Shown piece after piece: positions 25,601 to 34,065 of a stretch of DNA of 64,000 bases (position 1 is its first letter; every line of letters starts with the position of its first letter). The stretch covers positions 558,001-622,000 of the forward strand of contig NZ_CP178621.1 in assembly GCF_047302465.1 (NCBI RefSeq). Direction: 5' to 3'. A program made the translations under genes and the position numbers. The notes under the pieces were generated by a model. It was not told where the DNA came from and did no database searches. It worked only from the letters and a program-made list of their open reading frames with translations. The DNA is from JACMRP01 sp047302465. GTDB lineage: Bacteria > Bdellovibrionota > Bdellovibrionia > Bdellovibrionales > Bdellovibrionaceae.

Positions 25601-27057
25601 GTCCTCGCAATCTGATTCGTTCAGCATTGCTTTTGTATTTGGTATTTCCATTCCTGTTTTTGATTTTTCAATTCAATATCACCGTATGGCCCGAATGGAG
25701 AGAACTGGTTTGGGCCTTTAAGAATTCCTTCCTGCAGGCTTTTTTTTCCGCTTTCTTCTCTTTAGCTTTAGGAATTTGGGTGGCCTTGGGGTTGATTTGT
25801 TTCACCGAAGGCTTTCGTCGTCATTACAGAATGGTTCTGGAAGTCTTGTGTTTGCTGCCGAACTTTCTGCCGCCGTTGTTCACGCTGCTTTCAATTCTGA
25901 ATTTCGTCGATCCATTTCCGATGGGAATCATTGGCATTGTCATCGCTCATACAGTGATTAATTTTGGCCTGGTCGGTGTCATGCTTGCGAACATCATTGA
26001 AAATAAAATCGGCAGTCTTGCAGAGCTGGCCTATATCGAGGGCGCTTCTCGGTGGCAGTTCTTGCGCCAAGCTTTCTGGCCAGTTTTAAAACAAGATTTG
26101 TTCCTACTCTTCCTATTTGTCTTTGCAGTTTGTTTTGGCAGCTTTGCAATTCCACTGATCGTCGGGGGCGGCAAAGGCACGACGATGGAAGTTTTGATCT
26201 ATGAAAAAATCCGTTTGTCTAGCAACTGGAGCGAGGCTGTTGTTTTAGCAGTGTTGCAATCGGCATTTATTTTTGCTGTGTCCTTCTTTGCAAGACGTGG
26301 CGGTACAACAAGTTCCGAGCGCATTGCGAATCTTAAAATTCTGCGCATGTTCTCGGGTATTGGTGTGTTGTTGCTGATCATGGCCTTCTGCTTTGTGGGT
26401 TATGCTCAAGGGGTCGTGGATGGCTTCCGTCAAATCAGCGCGTTCTATGAATTGCAATCGCCGCTTATTTGGAATTTTCTGGGAAGCCTTGCAATCGGAA
26501 CTAGCGTTGGACTGCTTTCTTTCGGCAGTCTTTTAGTAATTGCGTATTGTTGGCCAAAACCTTGGTTTGAAAAGTTTTTGGCAGGATATGTGGCGCCAAG
26601 CACGGCCCTTTGTTGTTTTGCTTTTCTAATTATGGGCACTAACGAATCTTTCTGGCCGTTTATTAAAATTCCTCTCGCATTTAACTTGCTCTGTTTAGCA
26701 AGTCTGTATCGTATGGGTTGGGATGGCGTTTTGCGTGGACTTGAAAGTCAAATCACGATCGCGCGTACTTTGGGAGCGCAAGCCCCACAGATTTTTAAAG
26801 AGGTCTTACTTCCACAAATTTCTCAGCGGGCGGCGCTCTTTGCCGGAGTAGCAGCTGTTTGGGCTTGTGGTGATTATTCAGTTTCAAGAATTTTGGCGCA
26901 CCGAGATCTGAGTTTGGCAATGATGACTGAAACTCTGATGTCGAGCTATCGCTTGGGAATGGCCACAATCCTGAGTTTGAGCCTGGTTGTCTGTGGTGTG
27001 ATTTGTTTCTTTATTATGATGGGGGTCGGTCGTGTCCTTAGTCGAAAATCTTTTTAG
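25597..27057 (+). CDS. thiP: ABC transporter permease (ThiP-like, two fused permease domains)
   Basis: 486 residues, probable TTG start overlapping the thiB stop, with GGAGA upstream. About twelve transmembrane segments in two halves, each with an EAA loop for the ATPase: EGASRWQFLRQAFWPVL (about 148-164) and ARTLGAQAPQIFKEVLLPQI (about 388-407). The fused-permease layout is that of ThiP and of FbpB iron permeases; the binding protein next to it favours thiamine. The ATPase gene overlaps its 3' end by 26 bases. Confidence 0.85.
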   Translation: MSPRNLIRSALLLYLVFPFLFLIFQFNITVWPEWRELVWAFKNSFLQAFFSAFFSLALGIWVALGLICFTEGFRRHYRMVLEVLCLLPNFLPPLFTLLSILNFVDPFPMGIIGIVIAHTVINFGLVGVMLANIIENKIGSLAELAYIEGASRWQFLRQAFWPVLKQDLFLLFLFVFAVCFGSFAIPLIVGGGKGTTMEVLIYEKIRLSSNWSEAVVLAVLQSAFIFAVSFFARRGGTTSSERIANLKILRMFSGIGVLLLIMAFCFVGYAQGVVDGFRQISAFYELQSPLIWNFLGSLAIGTSVGLLSFGSLLVIAYCWPKPWFEKFLAGYVAPSTALCCFAFLIMGTNESFWPFIKIPLAFNLLCLASLYRMGWDGVLRGLESQITIARTLGAQAPQIFKEVLLPQISQRAALFAGVAAVWACGDYSVSRILAHRDLSLAMMTETLMSSYRLGMATILSLSLVVCGVICFFIMMGVGRVLSRKSF

Positions 27058-27682
27058 AAATTACGGAGATTTTAAAATCGACATTCCTTCTTGGGAGATT
27101 CTGGACGAAGGCGTAACAGTTCTTTGGGGACCTTCGGGCTCAGGGAAAACTTCGGTCTTTCGTTTGTTGATCGGTTTAGAAACAGCCCAGAATTTTAAAT
27201 GGACTTTTCAAGGTCACGATTTGGCAAAAATGGCTGTTCCACAAAGACGATTGGGCGTGGTCTTTCAAACTTTGGATTTATTCCCGCACATGACTGCAGA
27301 ACAAAATATTCTTTTTGCAGCAAAGGCACGTGAAATTCCCAACGAGCAAGCATACGAAAAATTGAAAGAGCTTACGGAAGTTTTACAGATGAAGTCTTTC
27401 TTAAATCGCCCTGTTAAAGTTCTTTCAGGCGGCGAGAAACAACGTGTGGCTATGGCTCGCGCGCTCAGTGGCGATCCAAGATTGCTGTTGCTGGATGAAC
27501 CGTTCTCGGCTTTGGATCAAGACTTACGTCAAGAAAGCCGTGCACTCATCAAGCGAGTTATCGAGAAAGAAAAGATTCCGACTCTATTAGTGACTCACGA
27601 TCCTTTGGATGTCGAAGTTCTTGCGAATAAAGTCAGCACAATTAAACATGGTCAAATTGTTGAAGAGCGAAGTATACGCTAG
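27032..27682 (+). CDS. thiQ: ABC transporter ATP-binding protein (ThiQ-like)
   Basis: 216 residues, GTG start. Walker A GPSGSGKTS, Q-loop FQTLDLFPH, signature LSGGEKQRVAMARAL, Walker B LLLLDEPFSALD and H-loop VTHD are all intact. It is short, without a C-terminal regulatory domain, as ThiQ is. Powers the permease encoded just upstream. A small hairpin CGGAGT/ACTCCG (27699-27714) follows, but without a T tract. Confidence 0.88.
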   Translation: MSLVENLFRNYGDFKIDIPSWEILDEGVTVLWGPSGSGKTSVFRLLIGLETAQNFKWTFQGHDLAKMAVPQRRLGVVFQTLDLFPHMTAEQNILFAAKAREIPNEQAYEKLKELTEVLQMKSFLNRPVKVLSGGEKQRVAMARALSGDPRLLLLDEPFSALDQDLRQESRALIKRVIEKEKIPTLLVTHDPLDVEVLANKVSTIKHGQIVEERSIR

Positions 27683-27756
27683 ACCCCAAAACTATTTACG
27701 GAGTAAAAACTCCGCCCATTGACAGAGTGAAGAAGAATCTCCTACGATTTCTGGAT

Positions 27757-28185
27757 ATGAAGACATTAATCGTTCTCTCTACTTTGCTTTTATCTGGCTG
27801 TGCCGTTCTTCACCACGTGCAACTCAGTGATATCGACAATCGCTCGCAATTCGTGATGGTTCCCATCGAAGTGAAAGTGAGCGAGACGGGTGTTGATATA
27901 GGTGATGCGAAAGCCATCGCTCAAGGAGTCATGACCAGTAAGGCGAATCAAGATGCCGCAGGCGACATCGCGACGTTTATTCAGATGATGCAAATGGGCC
28001 CGCGCACGGGAGCCCCTGTTTACTCTGATAAATATGCCGAGAAGATGATTTATCAACTTCACACGCAATGCCCGTCAGGGAAAATTACCGGTGTTCAATC
28101 TATTCGCGAAAGCCGCGAGTATCCGGTGATTAAAGGTGAAATTATTAAAATTACGGGCTTCTGCCTTCGTGAAAAAGGATCATAG
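27757..28185 (+). CDS. Lipoprotein, first of three tandem relatives
   Basis: 143 residues from ATG 27757, with lipobox LLLSGC. The mature part begins AVLHHVQLSDIDNRSQ and later has QCPSGKITGVQSI and a Cys near the C-terminus (GFCLR). The same features recur in the next two genes, so the three are paralogues. No known family. Probably anchored in the outer membrane. Confidence 0.7.
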   Translation: MKTLIVLSTLLLSGCAVLHHVQLSDIDNRSQFVMVPIEVKVSETGVDIGDAKAIAQGVMTSKANQDAAGDIATFIQMMQMGPRTGAPVYSDKYAEKMIYQLHTQCPSGKITGVQSIRESREYPVIKGEIIKITGFCLREKGS

Positions 28186-28188
28186 TGT

Positions 28189-28530
28189 ATGAAGAAAATT
28201 TTTGGTGTGCTTCTTAGTCTGAGCTTTGTTGGTTGTGCTTCTGTGAACAGTGTTTCTTTGACATCGATTCCTGCAAACAAAGGAAAAGAAGTTAAAACAG
28301 AAGCTTCGAAAACGATCATTCTTGGTTTTAACTTCAACAACGATTACGTGGATGAAATGGCTGACGATTTGAAACGCCAATGTCCAAATGGTGTTGTGAA
28401 AGGCATTCTGACAAAAGACGAAGTGATCAATTACTTCTTGTTCTTTGTGTGGGCTCGTAAAGTGACTGCAACTGGGTATTGCTTGCAAGCACGTAACACA
28501 GCAAGTGTTCCTGCAGGAGATTTGGAATGA
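28189..28530 (+). CDS. Lipoprotein, second of three tandem relatives
   Basis: 113 residues with lipobox FVGC. Shared family pattern: NSVSLTSIP after the lipid Cys, DYVDE (as in the third copy), QCPNGVVKGI, and a C-terminal GYCLQA. The stop overlaps the start of the third copy by 4 bases. Function unknown. Confidence 0.7.
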   Translation: MKKIFGVLLSLSFVGCASVNSVSLTSIPANKGKEVKTEASKTIILGFNFNNDYVDEMADDLKRQCPNGVVKGILTKDEVINYFLFFVWARKVTATGYCLQARNTASVPAGDLE

Positions 28531-28856
28531 GATTTCTATTAGCTGCCAGCCTGCTTTTGTCAGGCTGTGCTTACAGTGTCCATAACGTCTATATTTCTGA
28601 CTTCGCGGGATATCCAAAGTTGGAACAAGGACAAATGGTGAAATCCACATCTGAACAACATGTCATTATGGGTTTTGTCTATGAGACCGACTATGTCGAT
28701 GAAGCCCGCAAAAAATTGATTGCTCAATGCCCTCAAGGGGATATTTCTGGCATCAGCACGCAGTTCTCAACGAGCCTTGGGTTTTTCTCTTGGACGAATA
28801 AAGTATTGATGCAGGGGCTGTGCACTAAAGCAAACACCCAAGCCAGCATTAAATAG
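28527..28856 (+). CDS. Lipoprotein, third of three tandem relatives
   Basis: 109 residues with lipobox LLSGC. The order of motifs matches the second copy: HNVYISDFA, TDYVDEARKKL, QCPQGDISGIST, F.W..KV, GLCTKAN. Closely related to the second gene and more distantly to the first. An imperfect terminator-like hairpin (28871-28901) follows. Confidence 0.7.
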   Translation: MRFLLAASLLLSGCAYSVHNVYISDFAGYPKLEQGQMVKSTSEQHVIMGFVYETDYVDEARKKLIAQCPQGDISGISTQFSTSLGFFSWTNKVLMQGLCTKANTQASIK

Positions 28857-28870
28857 AATATTTCTAATCT

Positions 28871-28901
28871 TAGAGGGCATCTATAACCTAGAAGCCCTCT
28901 A
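28871..28901 (+). terminator. Hairpin after the lipoprotein trio
   Basis: TAGAGGGC (28871-28878) pairs with GCCCTCTA (28894-28901) with a 15-base loop. There is no T tract, so termination is only probable. Confidence 0.4.
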
Positions 28902-28962
28902 ACCGTTGTGACGATTTCTACATAATTAAAAATTCATAAAAACAAGAAACCATCAGTATTGG

Positions 28963-29673
28963 ATGTCAGTCATCAGCATGGTAGCTCCAATGCTAATGAT
29001 AAGACGACTGTCGAATTTCATTCTTTGTGGACTTTTACTTACGGCGTGCTCCTTTAAGGGGGATTCCTTGCCGTTGATTGTTCCCACTATTTACTACAAG
29101 CCGATTATCTATAAAGAAAAAGAAGTCTGCGCGAGCAGCGAGATGGTCAATCTTATTGATGAAAACGACAAGGTTCTTATCGCGCTTTGCAAAAGTGACT
29201 ATGACAACTGCTTGATGCAGGGATCTTGTTTTGTCGTCGAAGGTGAAACAACTCGTAACTTCAACTTTACCAAAACGAAGGACGGAATCCATCGCTTTGC
29301 CGAGCGAAAAGAAGATCGCTGTCCTTACGGGTATGGGATCCAAGCGCTTTGCTTAGATCCATTCTATTCAGTCGCCGCAGACTTAAATTATCATAATGTC
29401 GGCGACGTCATTTATGTTCCTCGATTAGTGGGCGTCAAGCTGCCAGACGGCAGCAAACACTCAGGATATCTGATCATTCGTGACATAGGCGGAGCGATCA
29501 TCGGGGAAAATCGTTTCGATTTTTTTACGGGATTTTTTGGTCCCTTTGATGACGGAAATGTTTTTGCAGCACTAGGTTTCGGAGATAAAAAACATCGTTT
29601 TGGCTATCAAAAAATGGATGCAGAAGTTGCGAAACTATTTAGGGAATCCAGGAATTATCCTAATATTCCCTAG
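28963..29673 (+). CDS. 3D-domain lipoprotein
   Basis: Up to 236 residues; start uncertain among ATGs at 28963, 28978 and 28996, none with a good ribosome-binding site. Lipobox GLLLTAC. The C-terminal half shows the 3D (Asp-Asp-Asp) double-psi barrel of MltA/YabE-type proteins: SVAADLNYHNVGDVIYVP, then IIRDIGGAIIGENRFDFFTG. The family cuts or binds peptidoglycan glycan strands. A role as a lytic transglycosylase is plausible, but only the barrel is recognisable; no MltA N-terminal domain is seen. Confidence 0.72.
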   Translation: MSVISMVAPMLMIRRLSNFILCGLLLTACSFKGDSLPLIVPTIYYKPIIYKEKEVCASSEMVNLIDENDKVLIALCKSDYDNCLMQGSCFVVEGETTRNFNFTKTKDGIHRFAERKEDRCPYGYGIQALCLDPFYSVAADLNYHNVGDVIYVPRLVGVKLPDGSKHSGYLIIRDIGGAIIGENRFDFFTGFFGPFDDGNVFAALGFGDKKHRFGYQKMDAEVAKLFRESRNYPNIP

Positions 29674-29680
29674 CAAAGAA

Positions 29681-29701
29681 AAAAGGCCCTATTGGCCTTT
29701 T
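29681..29701. terminator. Bidirectional terminator
   Basis: AAAAGGCC (29681-29688) pairs with GGCCTTTT (29694-29701) around CTATT. It gives A- and T-rich flanks in both directions. The stop codon of the minus-strand XRE gene lies in the loop. Confidence 0.85.
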
Positions 29702-29973
29702 CCTTTGCGTCCGTAGAATTTTTTTCTTAAATCCGTGGTTACCTGGTTGATCATGGTTTTAAGAGTGATATCAAAAAGCATGTCGGGGGGAATTTGATAG
29801 AGCTCACTCAATTTTCGAAGGGTGTGAATGGGGGGACTGGAAAGTCCTCTCTCCCAATTGGAGACGAACTGTGCTGACGTATAGCCCAGTTTTTTGGCGA
29901 TATCCATCTGGGATAGGCCGGATTCGATCCGCTTTTCCCTTAGGAAATCTGCCAGAAGCTTGTTCTCTTTCAT
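29689..29973 (-). CDS. XRE-family transcriptional regulator
   Basis: 94 residues. One HTH_3 domain: LADFLREKRIESGLSQMDIAKKLGYTSAQFVSNWERGLSSP with the helix-turn-helix at residues 20-42. The basic C-terminus (RKKFYGRKGKG) is typical of small DNA-binding proteins. Cytoplasmic repressor-type protein; a palindrome upstream (30040-30054) could be its own operator. Ends inside a terminator hairpin. Confidence 0.88.
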   Translation of the reverse strand: MKENKLLADFLREKRIESGLSQMDIAKKLGYTSAQFVSNWERGLSSPPIHTLRKLSELYQIPPDMLFDITLKTMINQVTTDLRKKFYGRKGKGQ

Positions 29974-30039
29974 GCTTAATCCTGTTGATTCTAGTTGTTA
30001 CTTCAAAGTTGCGTATATTTTTTTGTATGCATGTCTTAG

Positions 30040-30054
30040 TGTGTTCAAAACACA
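30040..30054. promoter_or_regulatory. Palindrome, candidate XRE operator
   Basis: TGTGTTCAAAACACA, two 6-bp arms around CAA, lies 67 bases upstream of the XRE start and between it and the carboxypeptidase gene. Repressor binding is an inference. Confidence 0.4.
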
Positions 30055-30215
30055 ATATTGTTGTAAATGATAAGAAGCTCGCAAACCAGGAAAAAAACAT
30101 TTTCGAGCAAAATTTCTATTTTTCTGAGGGGGAGAGCGTGTGGCAGACACAATATAACTTTTATAAATTTCGCACACTTAACTGATAAAAAATGATCGCA
30201 CAAAAAGGGGGAAGA

Positions 30216-31466
30216 GTGAGATTGTTTTTGGCGACGGTGTTCTTTGTTGGGCTCTCTACATTTGCTCAAGCTAAGACTACTTTAAATTCTATGTGCTATG
30301 TCCTTGATCAACCAGGTGGAAAAATTCAAGGGGACAGAACTGAAGAACTTTTTGAAATTGCTTCAGTATCGAAAGTTGTGACGGCCTATTGGGCCTTTAA
30401 TAAATTAGGACCCTACTTCAGATACAACACTCTTATTCACATCACTCCTGTTGCAGATAGACTCTATGACGTTCACATTCAAGGAGCGCGAGATCCTTTC
30501 TGGGGACGGCAGTTGACCCACTTGCTATTTGCAGAACTGAATAAAAAGGGTGTGACGAAAATTCGTTATCTGACCTTTGATGAAAATCTGATTTTCCGTT
30601 GGCAGGTTGTTTCTGATTTTATCGATACGATGTATCCTTCGCCGGAAGAAATTAAGAATAGCATTCGTAAACATATAACAGATCTGAGCTCAGAGTATTC
30701 GAGCACACGCCGCGAAGCCGCCGCTTTGAAAATAACGATGCCAAGATCTGTTTCAGTCAGAGTGAACAGCGTAGAGCCTCTACCAAGCGCGCAGTTTACG
30801 CCCTCTGCAAATACAAGTACTTACGTTTTGCGCTCATCTCCGCTCTATCGCTATGTCAAAGAAATGAATGTTGTTTCGAACAATCACGTGGCCGATCATC
30901 TTTTTGATTATTTGGGGGGAGTAACCGAGTTTCGCACTTTCATGCGGCAAGATATGAATATGGATTCAAGTGATATTGATTTCGTGAATGGCTCTGGCAA
31001 CTCTTACATTCGCGATACGAATGGTACTGCGATTAAGGAATACAACAAGGCCTCTTGTGATTCGATGATTCGTATCCTCATAAAAATGGATCGCAACCTG
31101 AAGGCCGACAATTTAGAGATGAAAGATGTACTGGCAGTTTCGGGCACGGATCAAGGCAGTACTCTGAGCCCTCGTTTTGATTCGATTCCAAATACTCTGG
31201 CTGGCAAGACTGGTACCGTAGATCCTGCGGTGACTTTGGCAGGCGTGATTTCAACTGCGGAAGGAGATGTCTACTTCGGCGTCTTTATGGCTACTGAAGA
31301 TGCGGGGGATTGGGGGACGGCTCGGGATGAGGTGCGTGAAAAGGTCTTCGACCTGATAAAACGGCACGGCGGCCAGAAACGGTTTGCTTACAACGCTAAT
31401 AAGTTCCTGCCTTTTGATGAATATTCAGGGCTGACAACGAAAGCGCTGAGCTCAAATGCTCCATAG
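30216..31466 (+). CDS. D-alanyl-D-alanine carboxypeptidase, PBP4/S13 family
   Basis: 416 residues from GTG 30216, which has AGGGGGA just upstream and starts directly with a signal peptide (MRLFLATVFFVGLSTFAQA). ATG 30192 is an alternative. The S13 motifs are present: SVSK with the nucleophile Ser, SNN, and GKTGTV. It trims or opens peptidoglycan crosslinks in the periplasm. Bdellovibrio uses DacB-type enzymes of this family to loosen and round the prey wall (known for the genus, inferred here). It lacks the large insert of E. coli PBP4. Confidence 0.88.
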   Translation: MRLFLATVFFVGLSTFAQAKTTLNSMCYVLDQPGGKIQGDRTEELFEIASVSKVVTAYWAFNKLGPYFRYNTLIHITPVADRLYDVHIQGARDPFWGRQLTHLLFAELNKKGVTKIRYLTFDENLIFRWQVVSDFIDTMYPSPEEIKNSIRKHITDLSSEYSSTRREAAALKITMPRSVSVRVNSVEPLPSAQFTPSANTSTYVLRSSPLYRYVKEMNVVSNNHVADHLFDYLGGVTEFRTFMRQDMNMDSSDIDFVNGSGNSYIRDTNGTAIKEYNKASCDSMIRILIKMDRNLKADNLEMKDVLAVSGTDQGSTLSPRFDSIPNTLAGKTGTVDPAVTLAGVISTAEGDVYFGVFMATEDAGDWGTARDEVREKVFDLIKRHGGQKRFAYNANKFLPFDEYSGLTTKALSSNAP

Positions 31467-31526
31467 AAATCACGGGGTTTGGGTGTCTCAATCCGAAACA
31501 CGGGATCGGAAATAGCCAAATAATCC

Positions 31527-31553
31527 TAAAGTTTTAACGCGACGCGCCGAAAA
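31527..31553 (+). promoter_or_regulatory. Sigma-28 (FliA) promoter of flagellin gene 1
   Basis: TAAAGTTT (31527-31534), 11-base spacer, GCCGAAAA (31546-31553). This matches the consensus TAAAGTTT-N11-GCCGATAA in 15 of 16 positions. It would give a leader of about 97 bases. Confidence 0.85.
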
Positions 31554-31657
31554 GAAGCGTGACTGCTAGATGAAAGTCTTATGAGCTAGATTGTGGGCGC
31601 TTTTTTCCTTCCAAAATGTCTCTGGGCGAGACAACTCGGGAAGGGGAGGTTGCTTCT

Positions 31658-32482
31658 ATGTTACGTGTGACACCGGTGACGGCGTCTTTGATGGCACAAC
31701 GGTATTTGGGCACGACCCAGAGATCCACCGAAAAGGCCATGAAGGATTTGGCGTCAGGAACCCGCTTTAGCTCGCCAGGCGCAGATGCCGCCGGCGCGGC
31801 GATCGCCGAACAAATCCGTGGACAAGTGAGAGGCCAGAAGGCGGCGTTGAACAACGCCGACAATGCGACCAGCTTTATTCAGGTCGCTGAAGGTGCTCTT
31901 AACGAACAGAATAACATCTTAATTCGATTGCGCGAACTTGCCGTACAAGCGGCCAGCGACACGTATTCTGATAAAGAGCGTGAATACCTCAACTATGAAT
32001 ACACCCAGCTCGCTGAAGAGTTGGATCGTATCGCTAAGACGACGACCTTCGGAACGACAGCGCTCTTGAATGGTCGCTCGCGAGACTATGAGTTCCAAGT
32101 AGGCACGAGTGCCGGGGACGATAGTATTATTCGTTATACATCAGACACAGATACGACGGCCACTGAGCTTGGTGTTGATGGCGGAACCATCGAATCCAAG
32201 AGTGATGCTCGTAGTAACTTAAAAGAAATTGATGATGCCATGATGAAGGTTTCGGCGGCTCGTGCGAAGTACGGCGCCATCCAATCACGCATGGACAGTG
32301 CTGCGAATAACTTGCAAGTGGGTATCGAGAATTTAACTTCAGCTCACTCACGCATGGCCGACACCGACGTTGCGCAAGCGATCTCTGACGTTCGTCGAGG
32401 TCAGATTCTGCAACAGTATCAAGCGTCGGTACTCTCGCAAGCCAATACAACCAATGAAACTATGTTAAGACTGATTGCCTAA
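31658..32482 (+). CDS. fliC: Flagellin 1
   Basis: 274 residues from ATG 31658, with AAGGGGAGGT (31641-31650) seven bases before; a longer frame from 31616 is unlikely. Only the conserved D0/D1 parts are present: N-terminal coiled region with SGTRFSSPGADAAGAAIAEQ and FIQVAEGALNEQNNILIRLRELAVQAAS, and C-terminal SAHSRMADTDVAQAI..QILQQYQASVLSQANTT. There is no hypervariable surface domain, as in other Bdellovibrio flagellins. More diverged than the next two (it starts MLRVTPVTASLMAQR rather than LRIQTNMAS). Forms the flagellar filament under the sheath. Confidence 0.95.
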   Translation: MLRVTPVTASLMAQRYLGTTQRSTEKAMKDLASGTRFSSPGADAAGAAIAEQIRGQVRGQKAALNNADNATSFIQVAEGALNEQNNILIRLRELAVQAASDTYSDKEREYLNYEYTQLAEELDRIAKTTTFGTTALLNGRSRDYEFQVGTSAGDDSIIRYTSDTDTTATELGVDGGTIESKSDARSNLKEIDDAMMKVSAARAKYGAIQSRMDSAANNLQVGIENLTSAHSRMADTDVAQAISDVRRGQILQQYQASVLSQANTTNETMLRLIA

Positions 32483-32490
32483 GTGCAACC

Positions 32491-32524
32491 GAGGCGGCCG
32501 ACAACAGCCATCGTCGGTCGCCTC
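32491..32524 (+). terminator. Stem-loop after flagellin 1
   Basis: GAGGCGGCCGAC (32491-32502) pairs with GTCGGTCGCCTC (32513-32524), 12 pairs with one G-U. T tract is weak. Confidence 0.7.
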
Positions 32525-32659
32525 ACTCCTTTGATTCAACCTTTAGTCCAGGTCGGACTGGACCTAAGTCCTTAAAATAATAAAAAAATTTTTGTTTGCA
32601 TTATCCAGTGGTTTCCAACACAAGACGCGCTGCGCCGTAGAATTCCTGGACCTTAGCCC

Positions 32660-32686
32660 TAAAGTTTCCTGGACCAAGGCCGAGAA
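32660..32686 (+). promoter_or_regulatory. Sigma-28 promoter of flagellin gene 2
   Basis: TAAAGTTT (32660-32667), 11-base spacer, GCCGAGAA (32679-32686). It lies in the 443-bp gap between flagellins and would give a leader of about 230 bases. The gap also carries CCTGGACC repeats (at about 32646, 32668 and 32717) and a partial palindrome at 32541-32570. Confidence 0.85.
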
Positions 32687-32925
32687 GTATTGCGTACACG
32701 TTGGAGCAAAGAAACCTCTGGACCTTCATTCTAGCAGTCACTCGAATGAATCCCTCCTTAGGCGGATAGCTCACCTCACACAAGGGACAGTCACCCCAAG
32801 TGTGAGCGTGGGCCCGCTCCAATCTAAAAAAAGTTTTAGGCATTTTTAAATTTTTAGATTTTAGAACCCCAATGCGAGCTTCGGTGGGTCGGAACCGCGT
32901 TGGCTTATATCCTAAGGAGGATTAC

Positions 32926-33750
32926 ATGGGCTTAAGAATTCAGACCAATATGGCGTCTATCTCTGCACAAAGGGTGTTGTCTATTCAGCAAAAAAGAGCT
33001 GAACATGCAACAGCCGCTCTTGCTTCAGGATCGCGTATCGTAAAAGCATCTGACGATGCTGCCGGTCTCGCGATTTCCGAGAATATCCGCGGTCAGATCC
33101 GTGGTATCGGTCAGGCAAGAAACAATGCCTTCAATGCAACTTCAGCAATTCAAGTGTCTGAGGGTGGATTGAACGAGGTCAGTAATATCTTGATCCGCTT
33201 GCGTGAGTTAGGAGTACAAGCTGCTTCTGACCATATCGGTGAGCGTGAGCGCGGATTCCTGAACCTAGAGGCAACACAACTCGTACAAGAAGCCGATCGT
33301 ATCGCTAGAACCACAGTGTTTGGTGATAAACGACTCTTGGACGGATCTGGCGGTGAGATGGAGTTCCAAGTGGGCGCCTTCGCCGGTGATGAAAACATTA
33401 TTAAATACGATCTAGGTGCGGATGCAACAGCATCTGAACTGGGAATTGATGGACTTGAAGTAGGTACAAAAGGTGATGCTCGTACGGCTCTTAAAACCGT
33501 CGACGACGCTCTCGTAAAAGTGAGTAGTCTGCGAGCAAACTTCGGTGCGGTACAAAGTCGTCTGGATTCAACAGTAGCCAACTTGGATATCCAGTATGAA
33601 AACTTAACGGCTGCGAACTCTCGTATCCGTGACACAGACGTAGCGAAGGAAACTTCGGAAATGACGTCTGCCAATATCCTGCAACAAGCAGCGGTGGGAG
33701 TTTTGGCTCAAGCCAACCAAACACCAGCGGTTGCATTGAAACTCTTATAA
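32926..33750 (+). CDS. fliC: Flagellin 2
   Basis: 274 residues from ATG 32926 with a strong TAAGGAGGA site. N-terminus GLRIQTNMASISAQRVL, SGSRIVKASDDAAGLAISENIRGQIRG; C-terminus NSRIRDTDVAKETSEM..ILQQAAVGVLAQANQTPAVALKLL. D0/D1 only. Sequence ATCCT-AAGG-AGGAT (32909-32922) can pair across the ribosome-binding site. The gene is followed by an unusually structured 3' region and then a strong terminator at 33970. Confidence 0.96.
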   Translation: MGLRIQTNMASISAQRVLSIQQKRAEHATAALASGSRIVKASDDAAGLAISENIRGQIRGIGQARNNAFNATSAIQVSEGGLNEVSNILIRLRELGVQAASDHIGERERGFLNLEATQLVQEADRIARTTVFGDKRLLDGSGGEMEFQVGAFAGDENIIKYDLGADATASELGIDGLEVGTKGDARTALKTVDDALVKVSSLRANFGAVQSRLDSTVANLDIQYENLTAANSRIRDTDVAKETSEMTSANILQQAAVGVLAQANQTPAVALKLL

Positions 33751-33757
33751 TAAATTT

Positions 33758-33960
33758 TCACTGAGCTAATTGATTCAGTGATATCAAGGTGGGTCTGTGA
33801 AAGATACTGTTCACGGATCCACCATGCCTCAAAACTTGTTTGAGGAGTCTAGGTAATGTTTCGAATATTACATGGACTCTTGAGATAACTTTAATTTTAA
33901 AGGGACTCCAGCGGGAATGGAGTTCACATATTTACGAGTAGTCGCCCACAAAAACTACTC
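33758..33960 (+). other. Array of hairpins in the flagellin 2 3' region
   Basis: Six successive stem-loops before the terminator: TCACTGA/TCAGTGA (33758-33781); a 14-bp stem (33788-33801 with 33810-33823, two G-U pairs); CCTCAAA/TTTGAGG (33827-33845); a 13-bp stem with one mismatch (33845-33857 with 33867-33879); GGACTCCA/TGGAGTTC (33903-33925); GAGTAGT/ACTACTC (33936-33960). No gene is present. It is either a long stable 3' UTR or a processed small RNA. Confidence 0.65.
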
Positions 33961-33969
33961 TTAAGCCCA

Positions 33970-34002
33970 CCCCGGGAGACGCAAGTCTTTCGGGGTTTTT
34001 TT
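33970..34002 (+). terminator. Strong rho-independent terminator
   Basis: CCCCGGGAGAC (33970-33980) pairs with GTCTTTCGGGG (33985-33995) around GCAA, followed by seven T. Ends the flagellin 2 transcript. Confidence 0.92.
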
Positions 34003-34065
34003 ATTGTCTGCATGGACAAGCCTCTGTTTGCATCCTAAGATGTAAATAACTTCGAGGTAACAGCT

